Assembly (NCBI RefSeq): GCF_900090285.1
Contig: NZ_LT607754.1
Coordinates: 3,994,001 to 4,058,000, forward strand
Direction of reading: 5' to 3'
Length of the DNA stretch: 64,000 nt
From: Micromonospora inositola
GTDB taxonomy: Bacteria > Actinomycetota > Actinomycetes > Mycobacteriales > Micromonosporaceae
Position numbers and translations under genes: made by a program
Notes under the pieces: model-generated
What the model saw: the letters and a program-made list of their open reading frames with translations, nothing else
Told to the model about the DNA's origin: nothing
Database searches by the model: none
Shown: positions 35,248-43,461 of the stretch, piece after piece
How the letters are laid out: the number at the start of each line of letters is the position of its first letter
Numbering within the stretch: position 1 is the first letter of the stretch

Positions 35248-36663
35248 ATGAACAGGCGTGACATCCTGCGGCGCAGCGCCGCCGCCGGTCTGCTGGCCAC
35301 CCCCGCCGCCGGTCTGCTCGCCGGCTGCGCCACCTCCGGCGGGGACGACAAGTCCGACGCCGGCACCTACAAGGGCACCAAGAGCGAGCAGAACCCGCTC
35401 GGCGTCAAGGAGGACGCCCCGCTCGAGGTGGTGATCTTCAACGGCGGCTTCGGCGAGGAGTACGCCAAGGCCCACGAGGCCATGTACAAGGAGAAGTACC
35501 CCAAGGCGGAGATCAAGCACTCCGCCACCCAGGAGATCAACAAGACCCTCCAACCGCGCTTCGTCGACGGCACCCCGCCCGACGTGGTGAACAACTCGGG
35601 CGCCGGCCAGATCGACTTCAACGGCCTGGTCAGCCAGAACGCCATCGCCGACCTGGGCGACCTGCTCGCCGCGCCGAGCCTCGACATCGCGGGCAAGACC
35701 GTCAAGGACACCCTGCTCCCCGGCGCCATCGAGGTCGGCTCGTACGACGGGAAGTTCCTGGTCCTCAACTACACGTACACCGCGTACGGCATCTGGCACT
35801 CCACCAAGCTCTTCACCGAGCGCAACTGGCAGTACGCGAAGACCTGGGACGAGCACATCGCGCTCTGCAAGCAGATCAAGGCCGCCGGCATCGCCCCCTG
35901 GACGTACGCGGGCAAGCACCCGCGCTACATGAGCTGGCCGCTGATCGCCACCGCGATCAAGTTCGGCGGGCCCTCGGTGGCGACCGCCATCGACAACCTC
36001 GAGCCGAACGCGTGGAAGTCCGACGCCATGAAGGCGGCGGCCGACGCCTGGTACCAGATCGTCAAGGACAAGTACATCCTGGACGGGACGCCGGGCCTGG
36101 ACCACATCCAGTCGCAGACCGCCTGGTGCCAGGGCAAGGCCGCCTTCATCTCCTGCGGTTCGTGGCTGGAGAGCGAGCAGGCGAAGGTCACCCCGGCCGG
36201 GTTCAACATGACGATCGCGCCGACGCCGAGCCTGGGCAGCGGCGACAAGCTGCCGTTCGAGGCGATCCGCGGCACCGCGGGCGAGCCGTTCATGGTGCCG
36301 GCCAAGGCGAAGAACGTGGCCGGCGGCCTGGAGTACTTCCGGACCATGCTGTCCATGAAGGGCGCACAGGACTTCACCAAGAAGGTCTCCAGCCTGACCG
36401 TGGTGGCCGGCGCAACCGAGGGGATCGAGCTGCCGTTCGGCCTCACCAGCGTGGTCAAGGCGCTGGAGGCGTCCGGCAGCAACGGCTTCAACTGGGTCTA
36501 CAACAACTACTACCGAAAGCTCGAGCGCGAGCTGGTCGACGCCGCCTGCGGCGAGTTCTTCAGCGGCCGGAGCACCCCGGCCGAGTTCCTCGACCAGTGC
36601 CAGAAGGGCGCCGACTCGATCGCCCAGGACAGCTCGATCAAGAAGTACAAGCGGGCCGCGTAA
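35248..36663 (+). CDS. ngcE: NgcE-type GlcNAc/chitobiose-binding lipoprotein (copy 1)
   Basis: A 471-residue extracellular solute-binding protein. The signal peptide has twin arginines (NRRDILRRSAAAG) and a lipobox LLAGC, so it is a Tat-type lipoprotein. The mature part resembles NgcE, the N-acetylglucosamine/diacetylchitobiose-binding protein of Streptomyces (VVIFNGGFGEEYAKAHE, KTWDEHIALCKQI, ending SIKKYKRAA). The ATG at 35248 is 5 nt after GAGGAG. Two permease genes follow. No ATPase is encoded; MsiK-like ATPases usually serve such systems from elsewhere. Confidence 0.9.
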   Translation: MNRRDILRRSAAAGLLATPAAGLLAGCATSGGDDKSDAGTYKGTKSEQNPLGVKEDAPLEVVIFNGGFGEEYAKAHEAMYKEKYPKAEIKHSATQEINKTLQPRFVDGTPPDVVNNSGAGQIDFNGLVSQNAIADLGDLLAAPSLDIAGKTVKDTLLPGAIEVGSYDGKFLVLNYTYTAYGIWHSTKLFTERNWQYAKTWDEHIALCKQIKAAGIAPWTYAGKHPRYMSWPLIATAIKFGGPSVATAIDNLEPNAWKSDAMKAAADAWYQIVKDKYILDGTPGLDHIQSQTAWCQGKAAFISCGSWLESEQAKVTPAGFNMTIAPTPSLGSGDKLPFEAIRGTAGEPFMVPAKAKNVAGGLEYFRTMLSMKGAQDFTKKVSSLTVVAGATEGIELPFGLTSVVKALEASGSNGFNWVYNNYYRKLERELVDAACGEFFSGRSTPAEFLDQCQKGADSIAQDSSIKKYKRAA

Positions 36664-36730
36664 CGTCCGGGCGGTGGGGGCGGGCGCGTCCCGCCCCCAC
36701 CGGTCCGCCGCTGGGGAGTAGGTCCTTTTC

Positions 36731-37639
36731 GTGAGACATGGCAAATACCCGCTGATCATCACCTTCCTGGTGCCGCCGCTGCTGCTCTACGGCATCTTCG
36801 TGCTGTCGCCGTACCTGCAGGCCTTCCAGATCTCGACCACCAACTGGCTCGGCTATTCCGCGGACGCCGACCCCGTGGGGCTGGCCAACTTCCGGACGCT
36901 GCTGCACGACGGCCAGGTGTGGAACGCGATCAGGAACAACGCGGTCATGCTCGCGGTGGTGCCGGTGGTGACCATCGGGCTCGGCCTGTTCTTCGCCACC
37001 ATGCTCAACACGGGTGGCCGCAAGGGCCGGGCCGGGGTCACCGGCGTACGAGGCACATCGATCTACCGGATGGTCTACTTCTTCCCGCAGGTGCTCTCGG
37101 TGGTGATCATCGCGCTGCTCTGGAAGGAGGTCTACCACCCCAACAACGGCCTGCTCAACGGGGCGTTGCGGGCGATCGGCCTGCCCGCTCCCACCTGGCT
37201 GGGCGACCCGCGTACCGCGTTCTGGTGCGTGCTGGCCGTGATGATCTGGAGCAACGTCGGCTTCTACGTGGTGCTCTTCGGCGCGGCCATGTCGGCCATC
37301 CCGCGCGACATCTACGAGGCGGTCATGCTCGACGGGGCGTCGCGGTGGACCACCTTGCGCCGGATCACCGTTCCGCTGCTCTGGGACACCGTGCAGGTCG
37401 CCTGGATCTACCTGGCCATCGCCGCGCTGGACGGATTCATCCTGGTCCAGCAGATGACCAACGGCGGCCCCAACTTCTCCTCCGACGTCATCGGGCTGCG
37501 GATGTACGAGACCGCGTTCGGCAGCGAGAGCAAGTTCGGGTACGCCTCCGCGATCGGCGTGGTGATGCTGTTCCTGACCCTGTCGGTCGCGGTGCTGGCG
37601 CTGCGTACCGCCCGTCGCGATCGGATCGAATACTCGTGA
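36731..37639 (+). CDS. ngcF: Sugar ABC permease NgcF-like (copy 1)
   Basis: A 302-residue permease with six helices and the EAA loop MLDGASRWTTLRRITVPLL (about residues 198-216) that docks the ATPase. It lies between the binding protein and the second permease. It begins MRHGK like its paralogue at 44907 and overlaps the next gene by GTGA. Start is a GTG. Confidence 0.9.
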   Translation: MRHGKYPLIITFLVPPLLLYGIFVLSPYLQAFQISTTNWLGYSADADPVGLANFRTLLHDGQVWNAIRNNAVMLAVVPVVTIGLGLFFATMLNTGGRKGRAGVTGVRGTSIYRMVYFFPQVLSVVIIALLWKEVYHPNNGLLNGALRAIGLPAPTWLGDPRTAFWCVLAVMIWSNVGFYVVLFGAAMSAIPRDIYEAVMLDGASRWTTLRRITVPLLWDTVQVAWIYLAIAALDGFILVQQMTNGGPNFSSDVIGLRMYETAFGSESKFGYASAIGVVMLFLTLSVAVLALRTARRDRIEYS

Positions 37640-38544
37640 CCACTCTGGACCGGCCCACGACGACGGGGGCGGACAAGCCCGAGCCCACCCGCACCGATGA
37701 TCGGCCCCTGCGCCGCGAGCGGGGCTTCGCCAACGTCTTCTCGCACGGGTTCCTGCTGTTCTGGGCCGCGCTGACCGTGCTGCCGCTGCTGTGGATGTTC
37801 CTCAGCTCGTTCAAGAGCGACGGCGAGATCCTCTCCGACCCGTGGGGACTCCCCGGCACGCTGCGCTTCGAGAACTGGTCCCGGGCCTGGACCGAAGCGC
37901 ACATCGGCCGGTACTTCCTGAACAGCGCCGTGGTGGTGGCCGGCTCGCTCACCCTGACCATGCTCCTCGGCGCCGCAGCGGCGTACGTCTTCGCCCGGTA
38001 CGAGTTCCGGGGCCGGCAGATCGTCTACTACCTGTTCGTCGGCGGGATGATGTTCCCGGTCTTCCTCGCCCTGGTACCGCTCTTCTTCGTGGTGCGCAAC
38101 GCCGGCCTGTTCGGCAGCTGGACCGGGCTGATGCTGGTCTACGCTGCCTACTCCCTGCCCTTCACGGTCTTCTTCCTGACCGCCTTCTTCCGGACGCTGC
38201 CCACGTCGGTCGCGGAGGCGGCACTCATCGACGGATGCGGTCACTTCCGGCTCTTCTTCCGGGTGATGCTGCCGATGGCACGACCGGGTTTGATCAGCGT
38301 GGCGATCTTCAATTTTCTGAGTCACTGGAATCAGTTCATCCTTCCGCAGGTCCTGATGCAGGGTGACGATTCCAAATGGGTGCTGGCGCAGGGGCTCACC
38401 GCGCTCGCGGTCAGTCAGGGCTACCAGGGTGACTTCAGCGGCCTGTTCGCCGGCCTGACCATCGCCACCCTGCCGGTGCTGGCGGTGTACGTCGCGTTCC
38501 AGCGGCAGATCCAGGTCGGCCTCACCGCGGGCCAGCTCAAGTAG
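37636..38544 (+). CDS. ngcG: Sugar ABC permease NgcG-like (copy 1)
   Basis: A 302-residue permease. A hydrophilic N-terminus of about 35 residues is followed by six helices and the EAA loop EAALIDGCGHFRLFFRVMLP. The C-terminal QRQIQVGLTAGQLK is shared in form with copy 2 (QRQVQSGLTAGVGK). Translationally coupled to ngcF. Confidence 0.9.
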   Translation: MTTLDRPTTTGADKPEPTRTDDRPLRRERGFANVFSHGFLLFWAALTVLPLLWMFLSSFKSDGEILSDPWGLPGTLRFENWSRAWTEAHIGRYFLNSAVVVAGSLTLTMLLGAAAAYVFARYEFRGRQIVYYLFVGGMMFPVFLALVPLFFVVRNAGLFGSWTGLMLVYAAYSLPFTVFFLTAFFRTLPTSVAEAALIDGCGHFRLFFRVMLPMARPGLISVAIFNFLSHWNQFILPQVLMQGDDSKWVLAQGLTALAVSQGYQGDFSGLFAGLTIATLPVLAVYVAFQRQIQVGLTAGQLK

Positions 38545-38635
38545 GGTGTCGCCCGCCACAGGAAACGGGGCAGCAGGGCCTCCCGGTGCTCCTCTATGGT
38601 GGGCCGGCACATTTCACCGGATTGACGGGGATCAC

Positions 38636-39154
38636 ATGTTTGAACTTGTCTACGAACTCCTGCTGATGCTGGGTGGCATCGCCCTGATCGTCATCGGTCT
38701 CGCGATCCGCGAGCAGGGCACCGGCTCCCGGATCCTGAACGTCGTCGTGGGCCTCGGCTTCTTCTGCTACGGCTTCTACCTGATGTTCCTCGCTCCCGTG
38801 GGCAGTAGGTACACGATCTTCTTCTACGCCTTCATCCTGCCGATCCTGCTGATCGTCCGGACCGTGAAGGCGCGCAAGGAGGCCAAGGACCAGGCCGCCG
38901 CGCACCAGTTCGCCGCCCAGGGCCACCCCGGCCAGCCCGTGCAGGGCTGGTCGGCGCCCGAGGGGCAGCCCGGCCCGTACGGCCAGGCCCCGCAGGGCCA
39001 CCCGGCTCCGCAGGGCCACCCCGCCCCGCAGGGCCACCCGGCTCCGCAGGGCTACCCGGCGCAGCCGGGCCAGCCGGTCCCGCAGGGCCAGTACGGCCAC
39101 CCGCAGGGCCAGTACGGCCACCCGCAGGGCCAGCCGGGTCACCCGACCAACTGA
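38636..39154 (+). CDS. Small membrane protein with Gln/Gly/His/Pro repeat tail
   Basis: A 172-residue protein. Two or three helices (LLLMLGGIALIVIGLAI, the stretch around GLGFFCYGFYLMFLAPV, and FFYAFILPILLIV) are followed by a cytosolic-looking basic turn RTVKARKEAKD. The tail has repeats of PQGHPA (6 residues) and PQGQYGH (7 residues). Such tails are low complexity and may be spacer or self-associating. Function unknown. The gene has its own terminator. Confidence 0.75.
   Translation: MFELVYELLLMLGGIALIVIGLAIREQGTGSRILNVVVGLGFFCYGFYLMFLAPVGSRYTIFFYAFILPILLIVRTVKARKEAKDQAAAHQFAAQGHPGQPVQGWSAPEGQPGPYGQAPQGHPAPQGHPAPQGHPAPQGYPAQPGQPVPQGQYGHPQGQYGHPQGQPGHPTN
38992..39142. repeat. In-gene 18-bp and 21-bp tandem repeats
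   Basis: Four 18-bp units (coding PQGHPA/PQGYPA) lie at about 38992-39058 and three 21-bp units (PQGQYGH-type) at about 39080-39142. Both periods are multiples of three, so copy changes keep the frame. Confidence 0.8.
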
Positions 39155-39160
39155 CCGCGG

Positions 39161-39210
39161 AGCGGCGGGAAGGCCGGTCGACCCCCGGGTCGGCCGGCCT
39201 TCCCGCCGCT
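39161..39210. terminator. Strong terminator hairpin
   Basis: A perfect 17-bp stem pairs 39161-39177 with 39194-39210, and a second inner stem CGACCC/GGGTCG (39179-39184 / 39187-39192) extends it. It begins 6 nt after the stop codon and separates the membrane-protein gene from the VOC operon promoter, whose -35 starts at its last base. Confidence 0.65.
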
Positions 39211-39239
39211 TGACTGGTAGGAAATCTCCTACCTATTGT
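39210..39239 (+). promoter_or_regulatory. Promoter with ArsR-type operator in the spacer
   Basis: -35 TTGACT (39210-39215), 18-bp spacer, -10 TATTGT (39234-39239). The spacer is an inverted repeat GGTAGGA (39216-39222) / TCCTACC (39227-39233), filling it exactly. The ATG at 39246 is 6 nt after the -10, so the mRNA is probably leaderless. The ArsR protein encoded second in the operon is the obvious candidate to bind here. Confidence 0.65.
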
Positions 39240-39245
39240 GACGGC

Positions 39246-39620
39246 ATGACCGTGACCCACGTACAGCTCCTCTCCGTGCCCGTCAGCGACCAGGACCGGG
39301 CCCGTGACTTCTACGTCGACGTCCTCGGCTTCGACCTGATCTGGGACAACCCGATGGGCCCCGGCGGCCGCTGGGTGCAGGTCGCGCCGAAGGGGGCCGC
39401 CACCGCCCTGACCCTGGTCACCTGGTTCCCGACCATGCCGCCGGGCTCGCTCAAGGGCCTCGTTCTGGAGACCGACGACCTCGACGGCGACGTGGCCGCG
39501 CTGCGCGGGCGGGGCGTGGTCTTCGCCGACGGCGGGATCCAGACGGCGCCCTGGGGCCGGTACGCCACCTTCGACGACCCGGACGGCAACGGCATCGTGC
39601 TCCAGGTAACCCGTGTCTGA
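39246..39620 (+). CDS. VOC-superfamily (glyoxalase-like) protein
   Basis: A 124-residue single VOC module: VQLLSVPVSDQDRARDFYVDVLGFDL in the first half and ATFDDPDGNGIVLQV at the end, with the metal-ligand positions of the superfamily. The substrate is unknown; many members bind or modify electrophiles or antibiotics. First gene of a VOC-ArsR-SRPBCC operon; the next start codon overlaps its end by 8 bp. Confidence 0.9.
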   Translation: MTVTHVQLLSVPVSDQDRARDFYVDVLGFDLIWDNPMGPGGRWVQVAPKGAATALTLVTWFPTMPPGSLKGLVLETDDLDGDVAALRGRGVVFADGGIQTAPWGRYATFDDPDGNGIVLQVTRV

Positions 39621-39933
39621 GGGGGACGTCTTCGCGGCGCTGGCCAACCCCACCCGACGGGATCTGCTCCGGCTGCTGCTCGAGCGGGGCGAGCAGCCGG
39701 TCCAGCGACTCGCCGACCACTTCGACATGCGCCGCCCCAGCCTGTCCGAGCACCTGAGGGTGCTCAAGGACGCCGGCCTGGTGGTGGAGCAGCCGATCGG
39801 TCGGCAGCGGTTCTACTCGCTGCGCCCGGAGCCGCTGCGCCAGGTGGCCGACTGGCTCGACCCGTACGAGCGGTTCTGGCGGGCCCGCCTCGCCGACCTG
39901 CGGGACGTGCTCGACGAGCTGCCCGATGAGTGA
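39613..39933 (+). CDS. ArsR-family transcriptional repressor
   Basis: A 106-residue winged-helix protein: VFAALANPTRRDLLRLLLE, then RRPSLSEHLRVLKDAGLV (recognition helix). No CxC metal site is present, so it is the non-metal subgroup common in VOC/AHSA1 operons. It probably represses its own operon through the palindrome at 39216-39233. GTG start within the VOC coding end; overlaps the next gene by 8 bp. Confidence 0.92.
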   Translation: MSEGDVFAALANPTRRDLLRLLLERGEQPVQRLADHFDMRRPSLSEHLRVLKDAGLVVEQPIGRQRFYSLRPEPLRQVADWLDPYERFWRARLADLRDVLDELPDE

Positions 39934-40360
39934 GCTCCGCACCATCGCGGTGGACCAGTTCCTGGCCCACCCGCCGACCAAGGTCTGGCGGGCGTTGACC
40001 GATTCTGATCTGCTGGCGCGCTGGCTGATGCCGAACAACTTCCGCCCTCTCCCGGGCCACCGCTTCACCTTCCAGACCGAGCCACGGCCCGGCCAGGGCT
40101 TCGACGGGGTGGTGCACTGCGAGGTGCTGGAGATCGACCCGCCGCGCCGGCTGCGCTGGGCATGGCGGGGCGGACGCCTGGACACGGTGGTGAGCTGGAC
40201 CCTCGCGCCGGAGGGGCGAGGCACCCGGCTCTTCCTGGAGCACGCCGGCTTCGACCCGGACGACCCGGTGCAGCGGCGGACGTTCGACCTGCTCGACGGC
40301 GGTTGGCGCACGCACGTCTGGCGCCGGCTCGAGGCCGTCCTCGGCGACGGGGAGCGGTAG
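39926..40360 (+). CDS. SRPBCC/AHSA1-family protein
   Basis: A 144-residue START-like protein (Activator of Hsp90 ATPase homologue 1 C-terminal type): FLAHPPTKVWRALTDSDLLARWLMPNNF at the N-terminus and FLEHAGF, then GGWRTHVWRRLEAVL at the end. ArsR plus AHSA1 pairs are widespread; the hydrophobic cavity binds an unknown ligand. Last gene of the operon. Confidence 0.9.
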   Translation: MSELRTIAVDQFLAHPPTKVWRALTDSDLLARWLMPNNFRPLPGHRFTFQTEPRPGQGFDGVVHCEVLEIDPPRRLRWAWRGGRLDTVVSWTLAPEGRGTRLFLEHAGFDPDDPVQRRTFDLLDGGWRTHVWRRLEAVLGDGER

Positions 40361-40466
40361 CCGCCTGCCGGCGCGGCTTCTCGCGGCCGCCGGCGACTGC
40401 CGGCGAGGGGGAGGCCCGGCGGCCGGGCGGGCCTCGCCGCGGACACCGGTCGTGACGACAGGCGCC

Positions 40467-40498
40467 GCGGTCCGGCGGACCGATGTCCGCCGGGCCGC
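40467..40498. terminator. Convergent terminator hairpin
   Basis: CCGGCGGAC (40472-40480) and GTCCGCCGG (40485-40493) pair around CGAT, extended by GCGG/CCGC with one G-U. A second hairpin GAGGCCCG/CGGGCCTC is at 40411-40435. Both lie between the SRPBCC gene and the convergent kinase gene. Confidence 0.5.
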
Positions 40499-40533
40499 GC
40501 TGAGCGGACGACGGATCGCGGCCCGACCGCAGG

Positions 40534-41523
40534 TCAGCTGGGCGCCGGGACCAGCAGGGCGTGCAGCGCCGCCGGATCGGCCACCTCGGGCAGGTCGCGG
40601 GCGGCGAGCCAGGCCGCCGCGGCGGCTCCGTCGCCGGCCGTGCACAGCGGCGCGCCCGGCCAGCGGCGACTCAGTTCGGCGCGGGCCGCCTCGGCGAGCG
40701 GGGTGTCGCCGGTGAGCAGCCCGCCGCCGAGCACCACGGGGTCGGTCGCGCCCGCCGGCCGGATCCGGGTCACGCTCTCGGCGAGCAGCGCGGCGGCCTC
40801 GGCGACCAGGTCGAGGCCGGTCGGTTCAGCCTCGGCGGCGGCCGCCACCACCAGCGGGGCGAGCCGGGCCAGCTCCACCGGTGGGCGGCGGGTCACCGCC
40901 TGCACCACCGCCTCGGCGGTCGCCCGGGGTCGGGCCGCCACCTCGGCCGCACCGGTCAGTTCGGCGAGCACTCGGGTGGCGAGGCCGCTCGGCGGCCGGG
41001 CCCGGTCCAGGTCGGTCAGCAGCCGGCGGACCGCCTCCCGGCCGAGCCAGAAGCCGGAGCCGGCGTCGCCGAGGAGCCAGCCGTGCCCGTCCGCGGTGCG
41101 GTCCAGGCGCAGGTCGCGTACCTGGGCGGCGATCGCGCCGGTCCCGGCGATCAGCACGGTGCCGTCCGGGACCGCGGTGCCCGAGGCGTACGCGACGAGG
41201 GCGTCGCCGTGCACCGCGTACGGGCAGCGCAGGCCGGCGTCGTCCCAGGCGCGGTCGAACGCCGCCCGGCCGGCCGGGTCGGCGAGCAGCCGGCCGGCCC
41301 CGGCCAGCCCGATGGCGCCGGCGCGCACCCGGGCCGGGTCCACCTCGGCGAGCGCCGCGCGCAGGGCCAGCAGCAGTTCGTGGGCGGCCCGCTCGGCGCC
41401 GTGACTGGTCGGGTTGCCCCCGCCGGCCCGGCCGGCGCCGAGGCGTACGCCGTCGAGGCTCAGCGCGGTCGCCCGGGTGGACGTACCTCCGACGTCGAGA
41501 CCGACCACGACGGTGCCGGACAT
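40534..41523 (-). CDS. BadF/BadG/NAGK-family ATPase, likely N-acetylglucosamine kinase
   Basis: A 329-residue ASKHA-fold kinase: phosphate-1 motif GLDVGGTSTRATAL (residues 8-21), IAGTGAIAAQV for phosphate 2, and GDAGSGFWLGREAVRR, a block characteristic of eukaryotic-type NAGK. Lying divergent to the RpiR regulator and between two NgcEFG importers, it most probably phosphorylates incoming GlcNAc. Other amino sugars (MurNAc, glucosamine) remain possible. The 197-bp divergent spacer carries the candidate operator. Confidence 0.85.
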   Translation of the reverse strand: MSGTVVVGLDVGGTSTRATALSLDGVRLGAGRAGGGNPTSHGAERAAHELLLALRAALAEVDPARVRAGAIGLAGAGRLLADPAGRAAFDRAWDDAGLRCPYAVHGDALVAYASGTAVPDGTVLIAGTGAIAAQVRDLRLDRTADGHGWLLGDAGSGFWLGREAVRRLLTDLDRARPPSGLATRVLAELTGAAEVAARPRATAEAVVQAVTRRPPVELARLAPLVVAAAAEAEPTGLDLVAEAAALLAESVTRIRPAGATDPVVLGGGLLTGDTPLAEAARAELSRRWPGAPLCTAGDGAAAAAWLAARDLPEVADPAALHALLVPAPS

Positions 41524-41627
41524 CCGGTGGGCCTCCCTGTGGTCGACGGCTGGCGGCCTTCATGCTGGTCGGCGCGGCTGCCGGAGGCAAGATCCGCGAC
41601 CGCGCGCGGCGGTGTGCGCCAGGTAAC

Positions 41628-41639
41628 AGTTTGAAAACT
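41628..41639 (-). promoter_or_regulatory. Imperfect palindrome in the kinase/RpiR divergent spacer
   Basis: AGTTTGAAAACT has inverted arms AGTTT/AAACT. It lies on the kinase side of the spacer and could be a half of the regulation. Weak evidence. Confidence 0.25.
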
Positions 41640-41651
41640 TCGCCCACGGCC

Positions 41652-41685
41652 TTGACACGGAGGGCCCTTCAGTAAGAACTTTTAC
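41652..41685 (+). promoter_or_regulatory. RpiR gene promoter region with candidate operator
   Basis: A TTGACA -35 (41652-41657) is followed by CTTCAGTAAGAACTTTTAC (41667-41685), which overlaps where the -10 should be. GTAAGAACTTTTAC is a partial palindrome (GTAA/TTAC arms). The CTTCAGyAAGAA part recurs at 35133 before the first ngcE. Autoregulation of the RpiR gene is inferred. Confidence 0.5.
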
Positions 41686-41720
41686 CACTAACAGTTAACA
41701 CTCTTTTCGAAAGGCGTCGC

Positions 41721-42689
41721 ATGGTTGATCACGAGGTGGACACCCCCGCGCTGCACCTGCACGCGGTGGTCGACGCCGACGCGGTCGACCGGCGGGCTGC
41801 GGTGGCCGTCTCCCCGGACGGGGTGCTGGCCAGGGTCCGGGCCGGGGCGGGGGAGCTGACGGGGGCGTTGCGCCGGGTCGCTGAGCACGTGCTCAGCGAC
41901 CCGGAAGCGGCGGCCCGGGCCACCATCGTGGAGCTGGCCGAGCGCAGCGGCACCTCACCGGCGACCATCACCCGCTTCTGCCGGGCGATGGGCTTCGAGG
42001 GCTACGCGGACCTGCGACTCGGCATCGCGTCGGAGACCGGCCGGGCCCGCTCGGCGGGCTGGACCGTCGACATCGGCCGGGAGATCCAGCCCAGCGACCC
42101 GCTGTCCCGGGTGCTCGACCAGATCATGGCCGCCGACACCCGGGCCATGCACGACACGGCCGCGCTGCTCGACCTGGCCGAGGTGGAACGGGCCGCCGTG
42201 GCCATCGCCGGGGCGAGCCGGGTGAACATCTTCGGCGCCAGCGGCAGCGCCCTGGTCGGCGAGGAGATGCAGTTCAGCCTGCACCGCATCGGGGTGGCCG
42301 CCTGGGCCTGGAGCGACGTGCACGAGGGGCTGGCCAGCGCGGCGCTGCTGGGCGCCGGCGACGTCGCGCTCGGCATCTCGCACACCGGGCAGACCCGGGA
42401 GACCATCGAGATGCTCGCCGAGGCGGGCAGCCGGGGCGCCACCACGGTCGCGCTGACCGGCTTCCCCCGCTCGCCCCTGGCCGAGCTCGCCGACATCGTG
42501 CTGCTCACGGCCAGCCAGGCCACCACCTTCCGGCCGGACGCGCTCTCCGCCCGGCATCCCCAGCTCGTCGTCCTCGACCTGCTCTACATCGCGGTGGCGC
42601 AGCGGACCCACGACCGCGCCCACGCGGCCTTTCGGCGCACCGCCCAGGCCGTCGACGGGCACAAAGCCGCGAAGGGGGCCGCCTCATGA
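41721..42689 (+). CDS. RpiR/MurR-family transcriptional regulator
   Basis: A 322-residue regulator: N-terminal HTH_6 (AGELTGALRRVAEHVLSD, then ELAERSGTSPATITRFCRAMG) and a C-terminal SIS sugar-phosphate-binding domain (NIFGASGSALVGEEM, later LGISHTGQTRETIEML). SIS-type regulators sense amino-sugar phosphates. The neighbouring kinase would produce such an effector, and the operon continues with a SIS protein and an NgcEFG importer. Start ATG after CGAAAGG; stop overlaps the next start (ATGA). Confidence 0.92.
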   Translation: MVDHEVDTPALHLHAVVDADAVDRRAAVAVSPDGVLARVRAGAGELTGALRRVAEHVLSDPEAAARATIVELAERSGTSPATITRFCRAMGFEGYADLRLGIASETGRARSAGWTVDIGREIQPSDPLSRVLDQIMAADTRAMHDTAALLDLAEVERAAVAIAGASRVNIFGASGSALVGEEMQFSLHRIGVAAWAWSDVHEGLASAALLGAGDVALGISHTGQTRETIEMLAEAGSRGATTVALTGFPRSPLAELADIVLLTASQATTFRPDALSARHPQLVVLDLLYIAVAQRTHDRAHAAFRRTAQAVDGHKAAKGAAS

Positions 42690-43435
42690 TCAGCGCACAG
42701 CGCTACGCGGACGCCGTCCGCCCGGTGCTCGACCGCCTGGTCGACACCCAGTCCGACGCGGTCGACCGGGCGGCCGACCTGATCGCCACCGGGCTGCGGG
42801 CCGGCGGCGTGCTCCAGGGCTTCGGCGCCGGGCACTCCGAGGCGTTCGCCGCCGAACTGGTCGCCCGGGCCGGTGGGCTGGTCCCCACCAACCGGCTCTC
42901 CCTGCACGATCTGGTGCTGCACGGCGACGCGCCCCGCGACGTGCTCGCCGACCCCAAGCTGGAACGCGACCCGGCCGTCGCGCACCAGCTCTACGCGCTC
43001 GCGGCCCCGCACCCGCGGGACGTGTTCGTGGTCGCCTCCCAGTCCGGCATCAACGGCTCGGTCGTCGAGCTGGCGACGCTGGTGAAGGAGCGCGGCCATC
43101 CGCTGATCGCGGTCACCTCGGTCGAGCACACGGCACGGGTCGCCCCGCGGCACCCGTCCGGGCACCGGCTCGCCGACCTCGCCGACGTCGTGCTGGACAA
43201 CGGCGCGCCGTACGGCGATGCACTGCTGCCGCTCGAGGGCGGCGGCGCGGTCTGTGCGGTCTCGTCGGTCACCGCGGCGCTGCTGGCGCAGCTGCTGACC
43301 GCCGAGGTCGTACGACGGTTCCACCAGGCCGGAGAGGTGCCCCCTATCTACCTCTCCGCCAACGTCCCCGGTGGGGACGAGCACAACCTCGCCCTCGAGT
43401 CGCGGTACGCCGGGCGCCTCCGGCGGACCGCCTGA
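42686..43435 (+). CDS. SIS-domain protein (UPF0309 type)
   Basis: A 249-residue protein with one SIS domain (GVLQGFGAGHSEAFAAEL, VVASQSGINGSVVELA, LIAVTSVEHTARVAPRH). It belongs to the UPF0309 group found with N-acetylhexosamine operons. It may be a sugar-phosphate isomerase, deaminase-like enzyme or phosphate-sugar sensor; catalysis is not shown. Translationally coupled to the RpiR gene and 26 nt before ngcE copy 2. Confidence 0.85.
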   Translation: MISAQRYADAVRPVLDRLVDTQSDAVDRAADLIATGLRAGGVLQGFGAGHSEAFAAELVARAGGLVPTNRLSLHDLVLHGDAPRDVLADPKLERDPAVAHQLYALAAPHPRDVFVVASQSGINGSVVELATLVKERGHPLIAVTSVEHTARVAPRHPSGHRLADLADVVLDNGAPYGDALLPLEGGGAVCAVSSVTAALLAQLLTAEVVRRFHQAGEVPPIYLSANVPGGDEHNLALESRYAGRLRRTA

Positions 43436-43461
43436 CCCGGACACCACAAGGAGAGACAGAG

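Noticed and set aside
40361..40533. Small gene in the 170-bp convergent gap
   Set aside because: The sequence is taken up by two hairpins and the frames there are Arg/Pro-rich shadows.
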